DNA from: Listeria monocytogenes
GTDB lineage: Bacteria; Bacillota; Bacilli; Lactobacillales; Listeriaceae
Assembly (NCBI RefSeq): GCF_041765605.1
Contig: NZ_CP168900.1
Span: 2,915,729-2,979,728 of the forward strand
Direction: 5' to 3'
Length of the DNA: 64,000 nt
The notes under the pieces were generated by a model. The model had not been told where the DNA came from. It saw nothing but the letters and a program-made list of their open reading frames with translations, and did no database searches. Position 1 is the first letter of the stretch. Each line of letters begins with the position of its first letter. The translations under genes and the position numbers were made by a program. Below, piece after piece: positions 17,067-26,815 of the stretch.

Positions 17067-17798
17067 ATGACAAATAAACGTGTTGCATTTATTTTAGGGG
17101 GTTCTGGCGGTATTGGTAAGGCCGTCGTCCAAAAATTGGTCGAACAAAATTTTGCAGTTGTGGTTCATTATGCGGGTAATAAGGCTAAAGCCGAGGCGCT
17201 TGTTGAAAATATTGTGAAGTCTGGTGGAGAAGCGATTAGTGTTGGCGGCGATGTTGCTGACGAGGCGCAGATGATTCATGCATTTGATTTCATTGAAAGT
17301 CAGTTTGGCGGAATTGATGTTGTCGTTAACACGGCAGGTATTATGAAATTAAGTCCGATTGCTACTTTGGATATGGATGAATTTGACCTGATTCAGCGAA
17401 CCAATGTCCGGGGCACTTTTGTTGTTTCCAAGCAAGCTGCCCTCAGAGTTCGAAATGGCGGCGCGATTATCAATTTCTCCACTTCAGTAACGCGAACCAG
17501 TTTTCCGACTTACGGGGCCTATGTTGCTAGTAAGGCCGGGGTTGAGTCGCTCACATTGATTCTGGCACGCGAGCTTCGTGGGAAAGATATAACCGTTAAT
17601 GCAGTAGCACCCGGCCCGACCGCCACTCCGTTATTTTTGACTGGAAAAGACGATAAAACAATCGACAACTTAGCAAAAGCCACACCTTTAGAACGCCTAG
17701 GACAACCTGAAGATATCGCAGAAACCGTAGCATTTTTAGCCGGACCTGCACGCTGGGTGAATGGTCAAGTCATTTTCACTAATGGCGGATTAGCTTAA
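17067..17798 (+). CDS. Short-chain dehydrogenase/reductase (SDR), TetR-controlled
   Basis: A classical 243-residue SDR. FILGGSGGIGKAVVQ is the NAD(P)-binding glycine motif, VNTAG the structural motif and YVASK the catalytic Tyr-Lys pair (about residues 150-154). GGDVAD suggests a typical cofactor pocket. The substrate is unknown; the FabG-like end (VNGQVIFTNGG) is common to many. Tight TetR control suggests induction by a toxic carbonyl or similar compound. AAAGGAG precedes the ATG. Confidence 0.88.
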   Translation: MTNKRVAFILGGSGGIGKAVVQKLVEQNFAVVVHYAGNKAKAEALVENIVKSGGEAISVGGDVADEAQMIHAFDFIESQFGGIDVVVNTAGIMKLSPIATLDMDEFDLIQRTNVRGTFVVSKQAALRVRNGGAIINFSTSVTRTSFPTYGAYVASKAGVESLTLILARELRGKDITVNAVAPGPTATPLFLTGKDDKTIDNLAKATPLERLGQPEDIAETVAFLAGPARWVNGQVIFTNGGLA

Positions 17799-17803
17799 TT
17801 AAA

Positions 17804-17840
17804 AAAGGAGGAAAACAGAGCTATCTGGTTTTCCTCCTTT
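17804..17840. terminator. Bidirectional terminator between SDR and MFS genes
   Basis: Perfect 13-bp stem AAAGGAGGAAAAC/GTTTTCCTCCTTT with an 11-base loop, between convergent genes, with A/T tracts on both sides. Confidence 0.9.
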
Positions 17841-17844
17841 AATT

Positions 17845-19038
17845 TTATTGGTCTTTTTTAATCGCTAAAACAATCAATCCCGATGCTAATAAAGTTAACG
17901 CCAAGAACAGAAAAGCCGATTGATAAGAGTTAGTCGCATTTACCAAATCCCCTATAATCATCGGTGCAAAAAAGCCACCTAAAACTCCGCCTGAGTTAAT
18001 GGCCGCGTATTTCGTCGCAATATGGCTCTGTTGAAACAACTTGTGCGGCAATCCCATTAGCGTTGTAAAGGCCATGATTAGGAATATATTACATAAACAC
18101 AAGCAAATAACCGATAGCGCTAATTGTTCAAATAAATACACCCCGTATACCGCAAACGCCCCAAGCACACAAAATGCGAAAATAATAATCGGCTCTTTTC
18201 CTTTGAAAAAACGACTAATAAAATAGCCACCGACAACTCCTGCAATTAAAATACACAGCCCAGCTAAAGAACTAATATAACTCACTTCGCTAATAGAAAT
18301 CCCTCTAACCTCATTCAAATAAGAAGCAAGCCAACTTGTTAAACCGTAATTCGCCGCATTTATAAAAAGCGCGGATAACAAAAGAATCCACAACTGTTTA
18401 TCTTTCAGAAGTTCTGAGAAAGGTACTTTGATTTTTTCTTTTTGAGCATTCAGGTCTATTTTCGGCGCTTTAGGTACGACAATTAAAATCAGAAAGCCAA
18501 TCAAAATCACCGCAATACCAATCCAGTAATATGTATTGCGCCAACCTACTGATAGCAACAGTTGTGCGATTAATAATGGTCCAATAAATGCCGCAAAACC
18601 AGAGGAAGCAAGCATTGCGGACTGAGCAAAACCTCGCTTGTTTAACGGAATATGAAGTGAAATATAATTGCTGACAGACGGGGGATAACCCGCGTGTCCA
18701 AGCGCTCCGGATAAGAAACGAATAACAACCAAAAACAACAAGGAATAGCCAAAGCCAAAAATAACAAGAAATAGCCCGACAATAATAATTGATACTGCAA
18801 GAACTGGTCGTGCGCCAATCCGATTGTTTAAATACCCCATTGGAATTTGAAAAAGCGTGTAACCGAGAAAGAACGCACTTAAAATCAGTCCCTTTTGACT
18901 TGGATCAAATCCTAAGTCTTGAGAAACAGTTACAAGTGAAATTCCAATAGTATATTTATCCACGTATACACTGGTGTAGCCTATAAATAGAACAAGTAAT
19001 ACAATTAATGAATGTCTTTCTCCTTTGACCTGATTCAT
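17845..19038 (-). CDS. MFS transporter (12-TM, anion:cation symporter/GlpT-like type)
   Basis: The 397-residue protein has about 12 hydrophobic segments and the MFS loop signature GYLNNRIGARPVL between TM2 and TM3. LSGALGHAGYPPSVSNYIS and the overall pattern resemble sugar-acid or organophosphate permeases. No substrate can be assigned. It is followed by a terminator and lies upstream of, but separated from, the M20 amidohydrolase cluster by another terminator, so it is probably monocistronic. Confidence 0.8.
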   Translation of the reverse strand: MNQVKGERHSLIVLLVLFIGYTSVYVDKYTIGISLVTVSQDLGFDPSQKGLILSAFFLGYTLFQIPMGYLNNRIGARPVLAVSIIIVGLFLVIFGFGYSLLFLVVIRFLSGALGHAGYPPSVSNYISLHIPLNKRGFAQSAMLASSGFAAFIGPLLIAQLLLSVGWRNTYYWIGIAVILIGFLILIVVPKAPKIDLNAQKEKIKVPFSELLKDKQLWILLLSALFINAANYGLTSWLASYLNEVRGISISEVSYISSLAGLCILIAGVVGGYFISRFFKGKEPIIIFAFCVLGAFAVYGVYLFEQLALSVICLCLCNIFLIMAFTTLMGLPHKLFQQSHIATKYAAINSGGVLGGFFAPMIIGDLVNATNSYQSAFLFLALTLLASGLIVLAIKKDQ

Positions 19039-19077
19039 TTGAATTCACTCCACTCTTCTATAGTCCCGCCAATTGCA

Positions 19078-19116
19078 AAAGAGCATAACCAGATTCTTTT
19101 TCTGACTATGCTCTTT
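19078..19116 (-). terminator. Terminator of the M20-MFS-M20 operon
   Basis: Stem AAGAGCATA/TATGCTCTTTT on the minus strand just past the amidohydrolase stop, ending in a T-run. Confidence 0.75.
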
Positions 19117-19125
19117 TCAAAGCTA

Positions 19126-20316
19126 TTATCCATTTAATTTATAATAATCTAAAACCACGTCCGCAACCGATTTGGCAGCAACTAACAACGCATCTTCATC
19201 AATATCAAATTTTGGATGATGATTAAAATAAGCATTCGAAGTATTTTTCGGTTTCGCGCCAATATAGAAGAAGACTCCAGGAATTTTTTGTAAATAATAA
19301 GCAAAATCCTCTGATCCGGAAAGCATGTCGTATTCAGAAATGCCCGTTAAGTACTCGCCAACACCTTTTTGCAAACTTGCAACTACTTGTTCCGTTACTG
19401 CTGGATCGTTGTAAAGTGGTGGGTAGTCGTTCGTGTACGTTAGTTCCACCGTTACACCAAACATCGCTTCAATGCCAGCAACTATACGGTGGATTTCTGC
19501 ATCCATTTTATCACGATTTTCGGTATTCATATAACGAACATCGCCTTCTAACTCCACCGCATCCTTAATAACATTAAAACTACCTTTGCCGTCAAAAGAA
19601 CCAATCGTTATAACGCCAGTATCAAATGGGTTCAAACGGCGGCTCACTACTGTTTGAATGGCTGTCACAAAATAAGCGCCTGCGACAATCGCATCATTCG
19701 CCATATGTGGAGACGAACCATGCCCGCCAACACCTTGAATTTTAAGTTTAAAATAAGTGCGACCAGCCATCGCGTAGCCACTATGATAATAAACTTGTCC
19801 GCTTTCACCAAATGGAAATACGTGAATACCAAAAATTTGATCCACATCATCTAAAATACCCGACTCGACAACGCTTTTCGCTCCGCCGGGAGGTGTTTCT
19901 TCGGCATGTTGATGAACAATTTTTATCGTTCCAGGGATGTTTTCTTTTAGTTGGATTAAACAATCTGCCAAAACGAGTAAATAAGCAGTATGTCCGTCAT
20001 GACCACATGCATGCATTACGCCAGGATTTTTAGATTTAAATGGCAAATCCGTTTGTTCTTCGATGGGAAGAGCATCAAAATCGGCACGTAACGCAATCGT
20101 TTTCCCCGGTTTCCCGCCTTTAATCGTTACAACAACGGCATGACCATTACCCACTTCAGTTGCAACTTCTACGTCTTTTCCTTTGTAAAAATCTTGGATG
20201 AATTTTGCGGTTTCTGCTTCATGGAACGATAATTCAGGATGTTCGTGCAAATGACGTCTAATCTGAGTGATTTCATCTTTTCGTTCCTGAAGCATATTCA
20301 TTAACTTGGTACGCAT
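19126..20316 (-). CDS. M20-family amidohydrolase (aminoacylase/IAA-amino acid hydrolase type)
   Basis: The protein has 396 residues. The metal-binding motif HACGHDGHTA, HQHAEETPPGGA and the dimerisation-domain motif GVGGHGSSPHMANDAI are typical of M20D enzymes, which hydrolyse N-acyl amino acids or related amides in the cytoplasm. ADFDALPIEE supplies the bridging Asp. It is a close paralogue of the gene at 21732-22919; a DHA2-type MFS gene lies between them in the same orientation. The likely scheme is that the transporter handles a substrate or product of the two hydrolases. The actual amide is unknown. Confidence 0.88.
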   Translation of the reverse strand: MRTKLMNMLQERKDEITQIRRHLHEHPELSFHEAETAKFIQDFYKGKDVEVATEVGNGHAVVVTIKGGKPGKTIALRADFDALPIEEQTDLPFKSKNPGVMHACGHDGHTAYLLVLADCLIQLKENIPGTIKIVHQHAEETPPGGAKSVVESGILDDVDQIFGIHVFPFGESGQVYYHSGYAMAGRTYFKLKIQGVGGHGSSPHMANDAIVAGAYFVTAIQTVVSRRLNPFDTGVITIGSFDGKGSFNVIKDAVELEGDVRYMNTENRDKMDAEIHRIVAGIEAMFGVTVELTYTNDYPPLYNDPAVTEQVVASLQKGVGEYLTGISEYDMLSGSEDFAYYLQKIPGVFFYIGAKPKNTSNAYFNHHPKFDIDEDALLVAAKSVADVVLDYYKLNG

Positions 20317-20331
20317 GATAAATCCAACCTC

Positions 20332-21732
20332 CTATTCTTTTGCGGCTTTTAATTCGAGCGCTTTTTTCGCAGACGGTGTTGTTATAGCAACGGAAATAAG
20401 TGAAACGACACAAAAACCAACGTTAGTTAAAAGCCCCACCATTGCGGCTAAATCAATATTTCCAGAAAGTGCAATCACACCATAAATCGTAGCGGAAATT
20501 GCCACACCGAATGAGCCACCTAACGAACTTGCCATTTTGTAAATACCTGATGCTACTCCGACTTTATCCTCTGGAGCATTAGAAATAGCTGTATCTGTAG
20601 AAGGAGTAGCATACATACCAAGTCCAATCCCGAATAAAGCAAAACCGATAAATACAAGCACCGTATACAATGTTCCCGGAATAAAAGTGAGTGCCATTAA
20701 AGCAATACCAACAGCCGTAATTCCAGAGCCTAAAATCATTGGTTTACGCGCGCCAACTCGTTGAAGAATTTTTTCACCAATACGAATCATTCCAAGCACG
20801 CAGACAAGGTAACCGATAGAAAGTAAACCGGATTGGAATGCTGTAAAACCGCGACCAATTTGCACATAAGTATTTGCAACAACCAGTGTTCCAGCAGCTG
20901 CATTTAACAAGAAGTTGGAAAGTGTCGCACCAGTATAAGCTTTATTTTTAAATAACGAGAAATCAATAAATCCGTTCGCTTGTCGTAATTCCACCCGGAA
21001 AAATAATCCCGCAGAAATAAGGAAAACAACGAGCATTGTAATAGTAATTGGGCTTGTCCAGCCAAATGTAGCCCCACGAGTAATGATAAGGTTCAAACAA
21101 ACCATTGCGATAACAAAAAGAACAAGTCCCAATGAATCAAATTTTGCTTTTGTATTTTGAACGACTTTACTTTCTGGAGTACCTTTAATAAGTAACATTC
21201 CAAGCAGTGCAAATACGATGGAAATAATGAAAATCCAGCGCCAGCCCATGTATGTTGCGATAGCTCCACCTGCGAATGAACAAATACCTGATCCACCCCA
21301 TGAGCCAATCGACCAGTAACTAAGCGCTCTTTGTCTATCTGCCCCTTCAAAATAAGTTTTCATTAAGGCAAGGGTTGCTGGCATAATACAAGCAGCTGAA
21401 AGCCCTTGAATAATACGGCCGATAATAAGTAACGTCGACCCTTGAGTGACAACAAGTAACAGTGAACCGATGATACTAAGAATAAGTCCGATATAAGTTA
21501 ATTTCACGCGACCAAATTTGTCAGCCATACCACCAGCTACAACGATAAAAATACCTGAAAATAGCGCGGTTAAGCTGATGGCAATACTAAGTAAATCAGA
21601 GGAAATTCCAAGGTCAGATTGCACGGCCGGAACGATATTCACCATTGATTGGGCGAAAAGCCAAAACGTGATAACCCCGAAAACAATCCCAACAATAAGT
21701 TTATTTGTACCTTTATACGCTGTTGAAGTCAT
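20332..21732 (-). CDS. MFS transporter, DHA2 (14-TM) type
   Basis: The 466-residue protein has about 14 hydrophobic segments. GGMADKFGRVKLTYIGLI is the MFS loop, and GRIIQGLSAACIMPATLAL with GGSGICSFAGGAIATYMGWR is the DHA2-subfamily pattern. Its ATG overlaps the preceding amidohydrolase stop (TAATG), so the two are coupled. Although the family is best known for drug efflux, the position between two M20 hydrolases suggests transport of acylated amino acids or their products. That is inference. Confidence 0.85.
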   Translation of the reverse strand: MTSTAYKGTNKLIVGIVFGVITFWLFAQSMVNIVPAVQSDLGISSDLLSIAISLTALFSGIFIVVAGGMADKFGRVKLTYIGLILSIIGSLLLVVTQGSTLLIIGRIIQGLSAACIMPATLALMKTYFEGADRQRALSYWSIGSWGGSGICSFAGGAIATYMGWRWIFIISIVFALLGMLLIKGTPESKVVQNTKAKFDSLGLVLFVIAMVCLNLIITRGATFGWTSPITITMLVVFLISAGLFFRVELRQANGFIDFSLFKNKAYTGATLSNFLLNAAAGTLVVANTYVQIGRGFTAFQSGLLSIGYLVCVLGMIRIGEKILQRVGARKPMILGSGITAVGIALMALTFIPGTLYTVLVFIGFALFGIGLGMYATPSTDTAISNAPEDKVGVASGIYKMASSLGGSFGVAISATIYGVIALSGNIDLAAMVGLLTNVGFCVVSLISVAITTPSAKKALELKAAKE

Positions 21733-22919
21733 TAGTTATTCTCTCCTTTTAAGTAATCTACAACACAAGCTCCCATGGCTTTTGATGCAATTAATAATGA
21801 ATCTTCATTGATGTCGAATTTTGGATGATGATGCGGATAAAAATGCCCATCTGCCGGCATCGCTCCCACATAGAAAAATGAGCTCGGGCGTTCTTTTGCA
21901 TAATAAGCAAAGTCTTCTGATGGTGGTTGCGGTTCACAGCGCACAACATCCGTAATTTCAGGGATTTTCGCCCCTTTAATAGATTTAACAACAAAATCAG
22001 TTAAAGCTTCGTCATTATTTAAAACAGGATAATCATTTTTGTAATCAAGTTCACAAGTAACGCCAAACATTGCCTCTATGCCACCAACGATACGGGTAAT
22101 TTCTTTTTGAATAATGTTGCGTGCCTCCTCAGACATCGAACGCACATCACCTTCAAGCTCAACCGCATCCTTTATAACATTAAAACTACCTTTTCCGTCA
22201 AAAGAACCAATTGTAATCGAACCAACATCAAATGGATTTAAACGACGACTAATCACCGTTTGAACAGCTACTACAAATTCACTTGCTGCAACAATAGCAT
22301 CATTTGCTAAATGCGGAGATGAGCCGTGTCCACCTTGACCTTGTACTTTAAGTTTGAAATAAGAGCGACCAGTTTGAATGGCACCCTCACGGTAGAAAAC
22401 TTCACCCGTTTTCATCGTAGACATCACATGAATCCCAAGGACATTATCAACACCATCCAGCGCCCCGTCTTGAATCATTTGAATCGCGCCACCAGGAGGA
22501 GTTTCTTCCGCATGCTGATGTAAAATAACTATTTTCCCGGTTAATTCTTGTTTCATTTCAATAAGTGTTTCGCCCAAAATAAGCATGTAAGCTGTATGTC
22601 CATCGTGACCACAAGCATGCATTACACCAGGGTTTTTAGATGCAAAAGCTAGACCTGTTTCTTCTTGGATAGGAAGTGCATCAAAATCAGCACGAATTGC
22701 AAGTGTCTTGCCCGGCTTGCCTGTATCAACCGTTACTACAACGCCATTCCCACCAACATGCGTCCGCACATCGCAGTCCATTTCTTTATAAAAATCCGCA
22801 ATATACTTCGCCGTATTTTCCTCTTGAAAAGAAAGTTCAGGGTGTTCATGTAAGTAACGACGAATTTCTATCATTCGATCTCGTTTTTCGTCTAGTTTTT
22901 GAAATAACTTCTCTTTCAT
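21732..22919 (-). CDS. M20-family amidohydrolase, paralogue (first gene of operon)
   Basis: The 395-residue protein has the same motifs as its downstream paralogue: HACGHDGHTAYM, HQHAEETPPGGAI and GQGGHGSSPHLANDAI. The GGVDNVLGIH and DVVRCEPQPPSEDFAYY regions differ, which suggests related but distinct specificities. I chose the ATG at 22919, preceded by GGAGG; the open frame extends to 22973. It leads a three-gene operon, and a TATAAT-like box lies in the AT-rich upstream DNA. Confidence 0.87.
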   Translation of the reverse strand: MKEKLFQKLDEKRDRMIEIRRYLHEHPELSFQEENTAKYIADFYKEMDCDVRTHVGGNGVVVTVDTGKPGKTLAIRADFDALPIQEETGLAFASKNPGVMHACGHDGHTAYMLILGETLIEMKQELTGKIVILHQHAEETPPGGAIQMIQDGALDGVDNVLGIHVMSTMKTGEVFYREGAIQTGRSYFKLKVQGQGGHGSSPHLANDAIVAASEFVVAVQTVISRRLNPFDVGSITIGSFDGKGSFNVIKDAVELEGDVRSMSEEARNIIQKEITRIVGGIEAMFGVTCELDYKNDYPVLNNDEALTDFVVKSIKGAKIPEITDVVRCEPQPPSEDFAYYAKERPSSFFYVGAMPADGHFYPHHHPKFDINEDSLLIASKAMGACVVDYLKGENN

Positions 22920-23097
22920 TGTCCAAACCTCCATTTTTAATACTTCCGCTGGCCAGAACTTCCGTATTTTCACTACAACTTAATTATAAAAAAAACCAAG
23001 CGAAAAGAAGTTTACTTTTTTGCTTAGTTTTAGCTTGAAATTTTCTTCTTTTGTAAATTACTCAAACCAATGTCAAAAATCCGGTGCTGAAGTCACA

Positions 23098-23127
23098 AAA
23101 AAAGCTCAACTACTAGAGTTGAACTTT
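23098..23127 (-). terminator. Terminator of the AraC/GH gene
   Basis: Stem AGTTCAACT/AGTTGAGCT with a CTAGT loop on the minus strand, followed by TTTTTTT, directly after the stop codon. Confidence 0.8.
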
Positions 23128-25479
23128 TTAAACCGTACTTCTAAACTCATAAAAATGAATCGCATTAATATCTAAATAAGCGTAAAACGACCAATCTTCC
23201 GTAATCGTTTCATCACTCACCGTAAGTGTAGGCTGAGAGGCATCCACAATATAGTCCAAAATCTCTTTATCCAGTCCGTACTTACTATTAAGTTGCCAAT
23301 ACTTCGAGTAAAGCGCCCCATTATCACGGTCGAATTGCCATTTACAGACTTGATAATCACCCGCGTGAAGCCCTGTAAGTCTAATATGCACTTCTTTTTG
23401 TTCTTCCTTAATGAACCTTTCCTCCACAGAATAACGCGGATTAATCGTCGCACAGTTCATCAAAATAAGCTGATAACCGTCCGCGTGCTTCGTCATAATA
23501 TAATCTTCACCCTTAGCAACCACAACACCCTTAAGCCTTCTCAAAAACTTCACTGCATAAAACGCCGGTCGTTTACCATTGAAAAAGTGGAACATTTCAA
23601 TTCCGTCAAGACTAATATTTAATTTGCTATCGTCCCCTTCGTGAAGTTCCGTATTAATCCAAAAGCCTAATGCGTCTACTTCTGGTACCAAATCTAGCAT
23701 CGTTTTCAAAACTAATGCTCCTCTGAAAAAAGTCCCGTTTGTGTATCTCGTATTCCCAGATAACGTATTCCAGTTTACTAACATTAGCGGCTTATTGATA
23801 TGATGATGTTTCAAGAAAGCCTTTAATTGAAGCGTTTTTGACAAACAATAATCCTCTGAAATCGAAAACGACTTCATATCCTCTTTCGAAAAATCTACCG
23901 CTTCATTTTGATTCGCATTATAGGCGACAAAGTCCATTTTATCCGCTTCTTCTAAAAACCACGTATGTCGTTCAGGCACTGCATTTTTAGACAATGAAAA
24001 TGGGACAAAATTTCCGACTTGGATAGCTGGAAAACGCGATTTTATAGTGTGATATATTTTCAAGTAAAGTTTTTTCAGTTCTTCTTTATCAGCATATGTA
24101 TTTTTCGGTTCAAAAAACATAAAATGCCATTTTGAAACAAATTCCCGCCCAAAAACCTGCATACAATGCTTTAAAAAGTGATCCAATCGTTCAAAAACAG
24201 CCGCCTCATCGCCTACAATATCTTGATACTCCAAGCGAATAAACAATTGTAAATTTTGCTGTTTTAAAAAAGTGAGCGCTAAATCCGCATTCGCATATGG
24301 AGAAGAAGTTGGCACTAATTCGTCCGTTTCCGTTTCAGGCAAGAACGTTGAACCTCTAAACAAATGACGAATACCAATATAATTAATCCCAATCTCATCA
24401 CGCGTCGTAATAATCTGCTTTTGGACATTATCTTTAAGCACTTCTTTAAGCTCACCAATCGTCAAAATATTCATATTCTCACTTAAACAACGTTCGGTCT
24501 TTTCCGTGATATCAATTTTCTTTTTCTCAAATGGCGCTTTATTTAATTCCTTACCCGGCTCCACATCATGATAAAGTCGTGACAATTTCACTAAAATTTC
24601 CGGAGATGGCACAATTTGCTCTATACTAGCGCCCAGCTCAGATGTCTTATCTTCTATTAATAAATTCGTTTCCACATGATGTTCCGCTCGGTACTCACTT
24701 GGCGTTAGCTCAAAATGAAACTTAAATACTTCTGAAAAATGCTTTTGGCTCGAAAAACCATTTTTTAACGCAATCTCTGTAATACTTTCCGCCGAATATA
24801 GTAAATCTTGAATCGCATGCTTCAATCGGACTTCCGTCAAATACTGTAAAAAACCAAGCCCCGTCGTTTTTTTAAAATAACGTGATAAATACGCCTCACT
24901 TAAAAACTCTTTTTGCGCAAACTCACGAAGCGACAAGGCTTCATCAAACCGCTCTTCCACTTCTCGAATAATGCGCGAAATCCGTTTATCATTGACTTCT
25001 TTCCTAGCAGAAGATGGAATTCCTTTTTTCAAAAAACGCGTAAGTAATAATAAAATTTGGAACAACGCCGATTGTGCTTCTAATTTATTCGCTCGTTTCT
25101 TCGTCGCCGAAGCAATCAAAAGTTCACTCACCGACTTCCTCAAAGACCCAACAACCCGCTCTCTCCCAGGGTCACTCTCCTTCGAGAAAAATTTAAAAGA
25201 ATGCTGAAAATAATCCTCATAATAATGCGCAAAAAATGTATCTGAAATCGTTAAATTAATAAGTAAATTATCTTCATTTCCCTCAATTGTATAAAAGGTA
25301 TTGCGATCAAGAACTAAAACATCGCCTTCCTGCAAATAAAATTTTTGCTCAGAAACCTTGATTGTTATTTGTCCAGAAATAGCAAATAACAATTTAGTTC
25401 CAAGTGATATTTCCGACGTCAGCTGCTTTATATGTTGAATACCAATCGTATAATCTTTTAAATGAGACACTCGATTCAC
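23128..25479 (-). CDS. AraC-family regulator with C-terminal GH39-like domain
   Basis: A large 783-residue regulator. Residues 1 to about 100 form a cupin sensor (LQEGDVLVLDRNTFYTIEG). About 165-265 is a two-helix-turn-helix AraC domain (LREFAQKEFLSEAYLSRYFK and TEIALKNGFSSQKHFSEVFK). From about 350 on, a TIM-barrel-like region resembles GH39 beta-xylosidases (KWHFMFFEPKN, MLVNWNTLSGNTRYTNGTFF) and ends in a beta domain. Such fusions probably sense a glycoside rather than cleave it. It is monocistronic, upstream of and divergent from the Abi gene. The M20/MFS operon lies downstream and is a possible target. Confidence 0.85.
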   Translation of the reverse strand: MNRVSHLKDYTIGIQHIKQLTSEISLGTKLLFAISGQITIKVSEQKFYLQEGDVLVLDRNTFYTIEGNEDNLLINLTISDTFFAHYYEDYFQHSFKFFSKESDPGRERVVGSLRKSVSELLIASATKKRANKLEAQSALFQILLLLTRFLKKGIPSSARKEVNDKRISRIIREVEERFDEALSLREFAQKEFLSEAYLSRYFKKTTGLGFLQYLTEVRLKHAIQDLLYSAESITEIALKNGFSSQKHFSEVFKFHFELTPSEYRAEHHVETNLLIEDKTSELGASIEQIVPSPEILVKLSRLYHDVEPGKELNKAPFEKKKIDITEKTERCLSENMNILTIGELKEVLKDNVQKQIITTRDEIGINYIGIRHLFRGSTFLPETETDELVPTSSPYANADLALTFLKQQNLQLFIRLEYQDIVGDEAAVFERLDHFLKHCMQVFGREFVSKWHFMFFEPKNTYADKEELKKLYLKIYHTIKSRFPAIQVGNFVPFSLSKNAVPERHTWFLEEADKMDFVAYNANQNEAVDFSKEDMKSFSISEDYCLSKTLQLKAFLKHHHINKPLMLVNWNTLSGNTRYTNGTFFRGALVLKTMLDLVPEVDALGFWINTELHEGDDSKLNISLDGIEMFHFFNGKRPAFYAVKFLRRLKGVVVAKGEDYIMTKHADGYQLILMNCATINPRYSVEERFIKEEQKEVHIRLTGLHAGDYQVCKWQFDRDNGALYSKYWQLNSKYGLDKEILDYIVDASQPTLTVSDETITEDWSFYAYLDINAIHFYEFRSTV

Positions 25480-25603
25480 CCCTTCGTTTAACTTAATCGG
25501 ACACTTTTATATTATCATAAATAGCGGAAATTGATTGGTTTGTTTTAAACTTGAGAACCTCTTCTATATTAAAATTTTCCATAAAAACAGACTCTGCTTT
25601 CCC

Positions 25604-25632
25604 TTGTATTAACAATTATTCAGCTTTATAAT
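25604..25632 (+). promoter_or_regulatory. Promoter of the Abi gene
   Basis: TTGTAT (25604-25609), 17-bp spacer, TATAAT (25627-25632); the CDS starts 35 bases later behind GGGAG. Confidence 0.65.
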
Positions 25633-25666
25633 AATTTTAAAAACAGTCTTCACGGGAGTGTGCTTA

Positions 25667-26737
25667 ATGACAAAGAATAACTCAAAAAAATCAGCACAAG
25701 CAGGAAATATTTCTTCAAACAAAACTACAGCATCGAACAGTTCTAATTTAGCAAGAATACAGAAAATAGTCTCCGCGCATGGGAAACTATCACTTGATGA
25801 TCAGATTACTTATATGAAACATAAAGGGATAACTTTTAATTATATTACAGAAGATGCTGCCAAAGATTATTTATCCCAGAATACTTATTATTATAAAGTA
25901 ACAGCTTTTAGAAAGAATATAGCTAAAGTAAACGGAAAATACACCTCTTTGGACTTTGGTTTATTAAGCGATTTAGCAACCATTGATATGTATTTAAGGT
26001 ACGCTCTAATAAAAATAAATTTAGACATCGAACATACACTTAAAGCTTTATTGGTAAACGTAATAACTAAGTCAAATGCTGAAGATGGATACACTATTGT
26101 AAAAGAATATGATACGTATTGTAAAAACAAATTGCTGGAGGAAAAACCTAAGTTTAAAGAAAAAAATTATATTCCTGTAGACAAAAAAATAATGAGCAGA
26201 AATAAAGAAATAGATGGATATCATTATGATTTGTATACGAAAAGAAAAAACAATCCTCCTATTTGGGTCTTGATTGAATTAATGTCGTTTGGAGAACTTA
26301 TAAGGTTTGTAGAGTTTTATTATGATAGTAATAAATACAATAAAAAACTTTTTACGCCAGCATTTATATTATTAAAATATACAAAAAACCTTAGAGATTC
26401 CGCAGCACATAGTCGACCTCTTTTATTAGATGTTGTTTTACCAAAACAGATAACCCCAACTCAAAATGCAACACAATATGCTGAAAAAGCTGGTGTAGAA
26501 AAACTAGAACGTAGGAACTTAGTTTCAAATAAAAAAATTCATGATTTTATTTGTATGCTCATTCTTCATGATGAATATATTAAAAGTGATGCCATGAAAT
26601 ATGATAGAAAAATAGAGTTAGCTAATATAATCGAACGCTGTACAAAACGGTCTCACTATTATAAAGATCAAGCTGACTTAATTAGGGTTTACAGAGTTTT
26701 GTCTAAAATCCTTGCCAATTACCACCAAAAATGCTAA
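25667..26737 (+). CDS. Abi_2 (AbiD/AbiF)-like abortive-infection protein
   Basis: The protein has 356 residues. After a Ser/Asn-rich start, the motif block (ITYMKHKGITF, AKDYLSQNTYYYKVTAFRKN) and PIWVLIELMSFGELIRF are characteristic of the Abi_2 family of phage-exclusion proteins. NLRDSAAHSRPLL (Arg243 to His248) fits the HEPN R-x4-6-H signature, although the usual RN is RD here. The gene is very AT-rich, has its own promoter and terminator, and lies between conserved chromosomal genes, all consistent with horizontal gain. The likely role is RNA cleavage or toxicity on phage infection, inferred from family. Confidence 0.85.
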   Translation: MTKNNSKKSAQAGNISSNKTTASNSSNLARIQKIVSAHGKLSLDDQITYMKHKGITFNYITEDAAKDYLSQNTYYYKVTAFRKNIAKVNGKYTSLDFGLLSDLATIDMYLRYALIKINLDIEHTLKALLVNVITKSNAEDGYTIVKEYDTYCKNKLLEEKPKFKEKNYIPVDKKIMSRNKEIDGYHYDLYTKRKNNPPIWVLIELMSFGELIRFVEFYYDSNKYNKKLFTPAFILLKYTKNLRDSAAHSRPLLLDVVLPKQITPTQNATQYAEKAGVEKLERRNLVSNKKIHDFICMLILHDEYIKSDAMKYDRKIELANIIERCTKRSHYYKDQADLIRVYRVLSKILANYHQKC

Positions 26738-26815
26738 AATTTGTTCAAAGGAAAAAACGGTTCGACCGTTTATCACTTATGTACAACATTGTATGTAAGT
26801 TGGTTATTCTTCACA

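Noticed and set aside
19126..22919. The two M20 genes as halves of a broken gene
   Set aside because: Both are full-length with complete metal-binding motifs; they are paralogues, not fragments.
26775..26801. Hairpin ACTTATGTACA/TGTATGTAAGT downstream of the Abi gene as a mobile-element end
   Set aside because: The stem has an internal mismatch and has no partner on the other side of the gene; most likely part of the transcript end.
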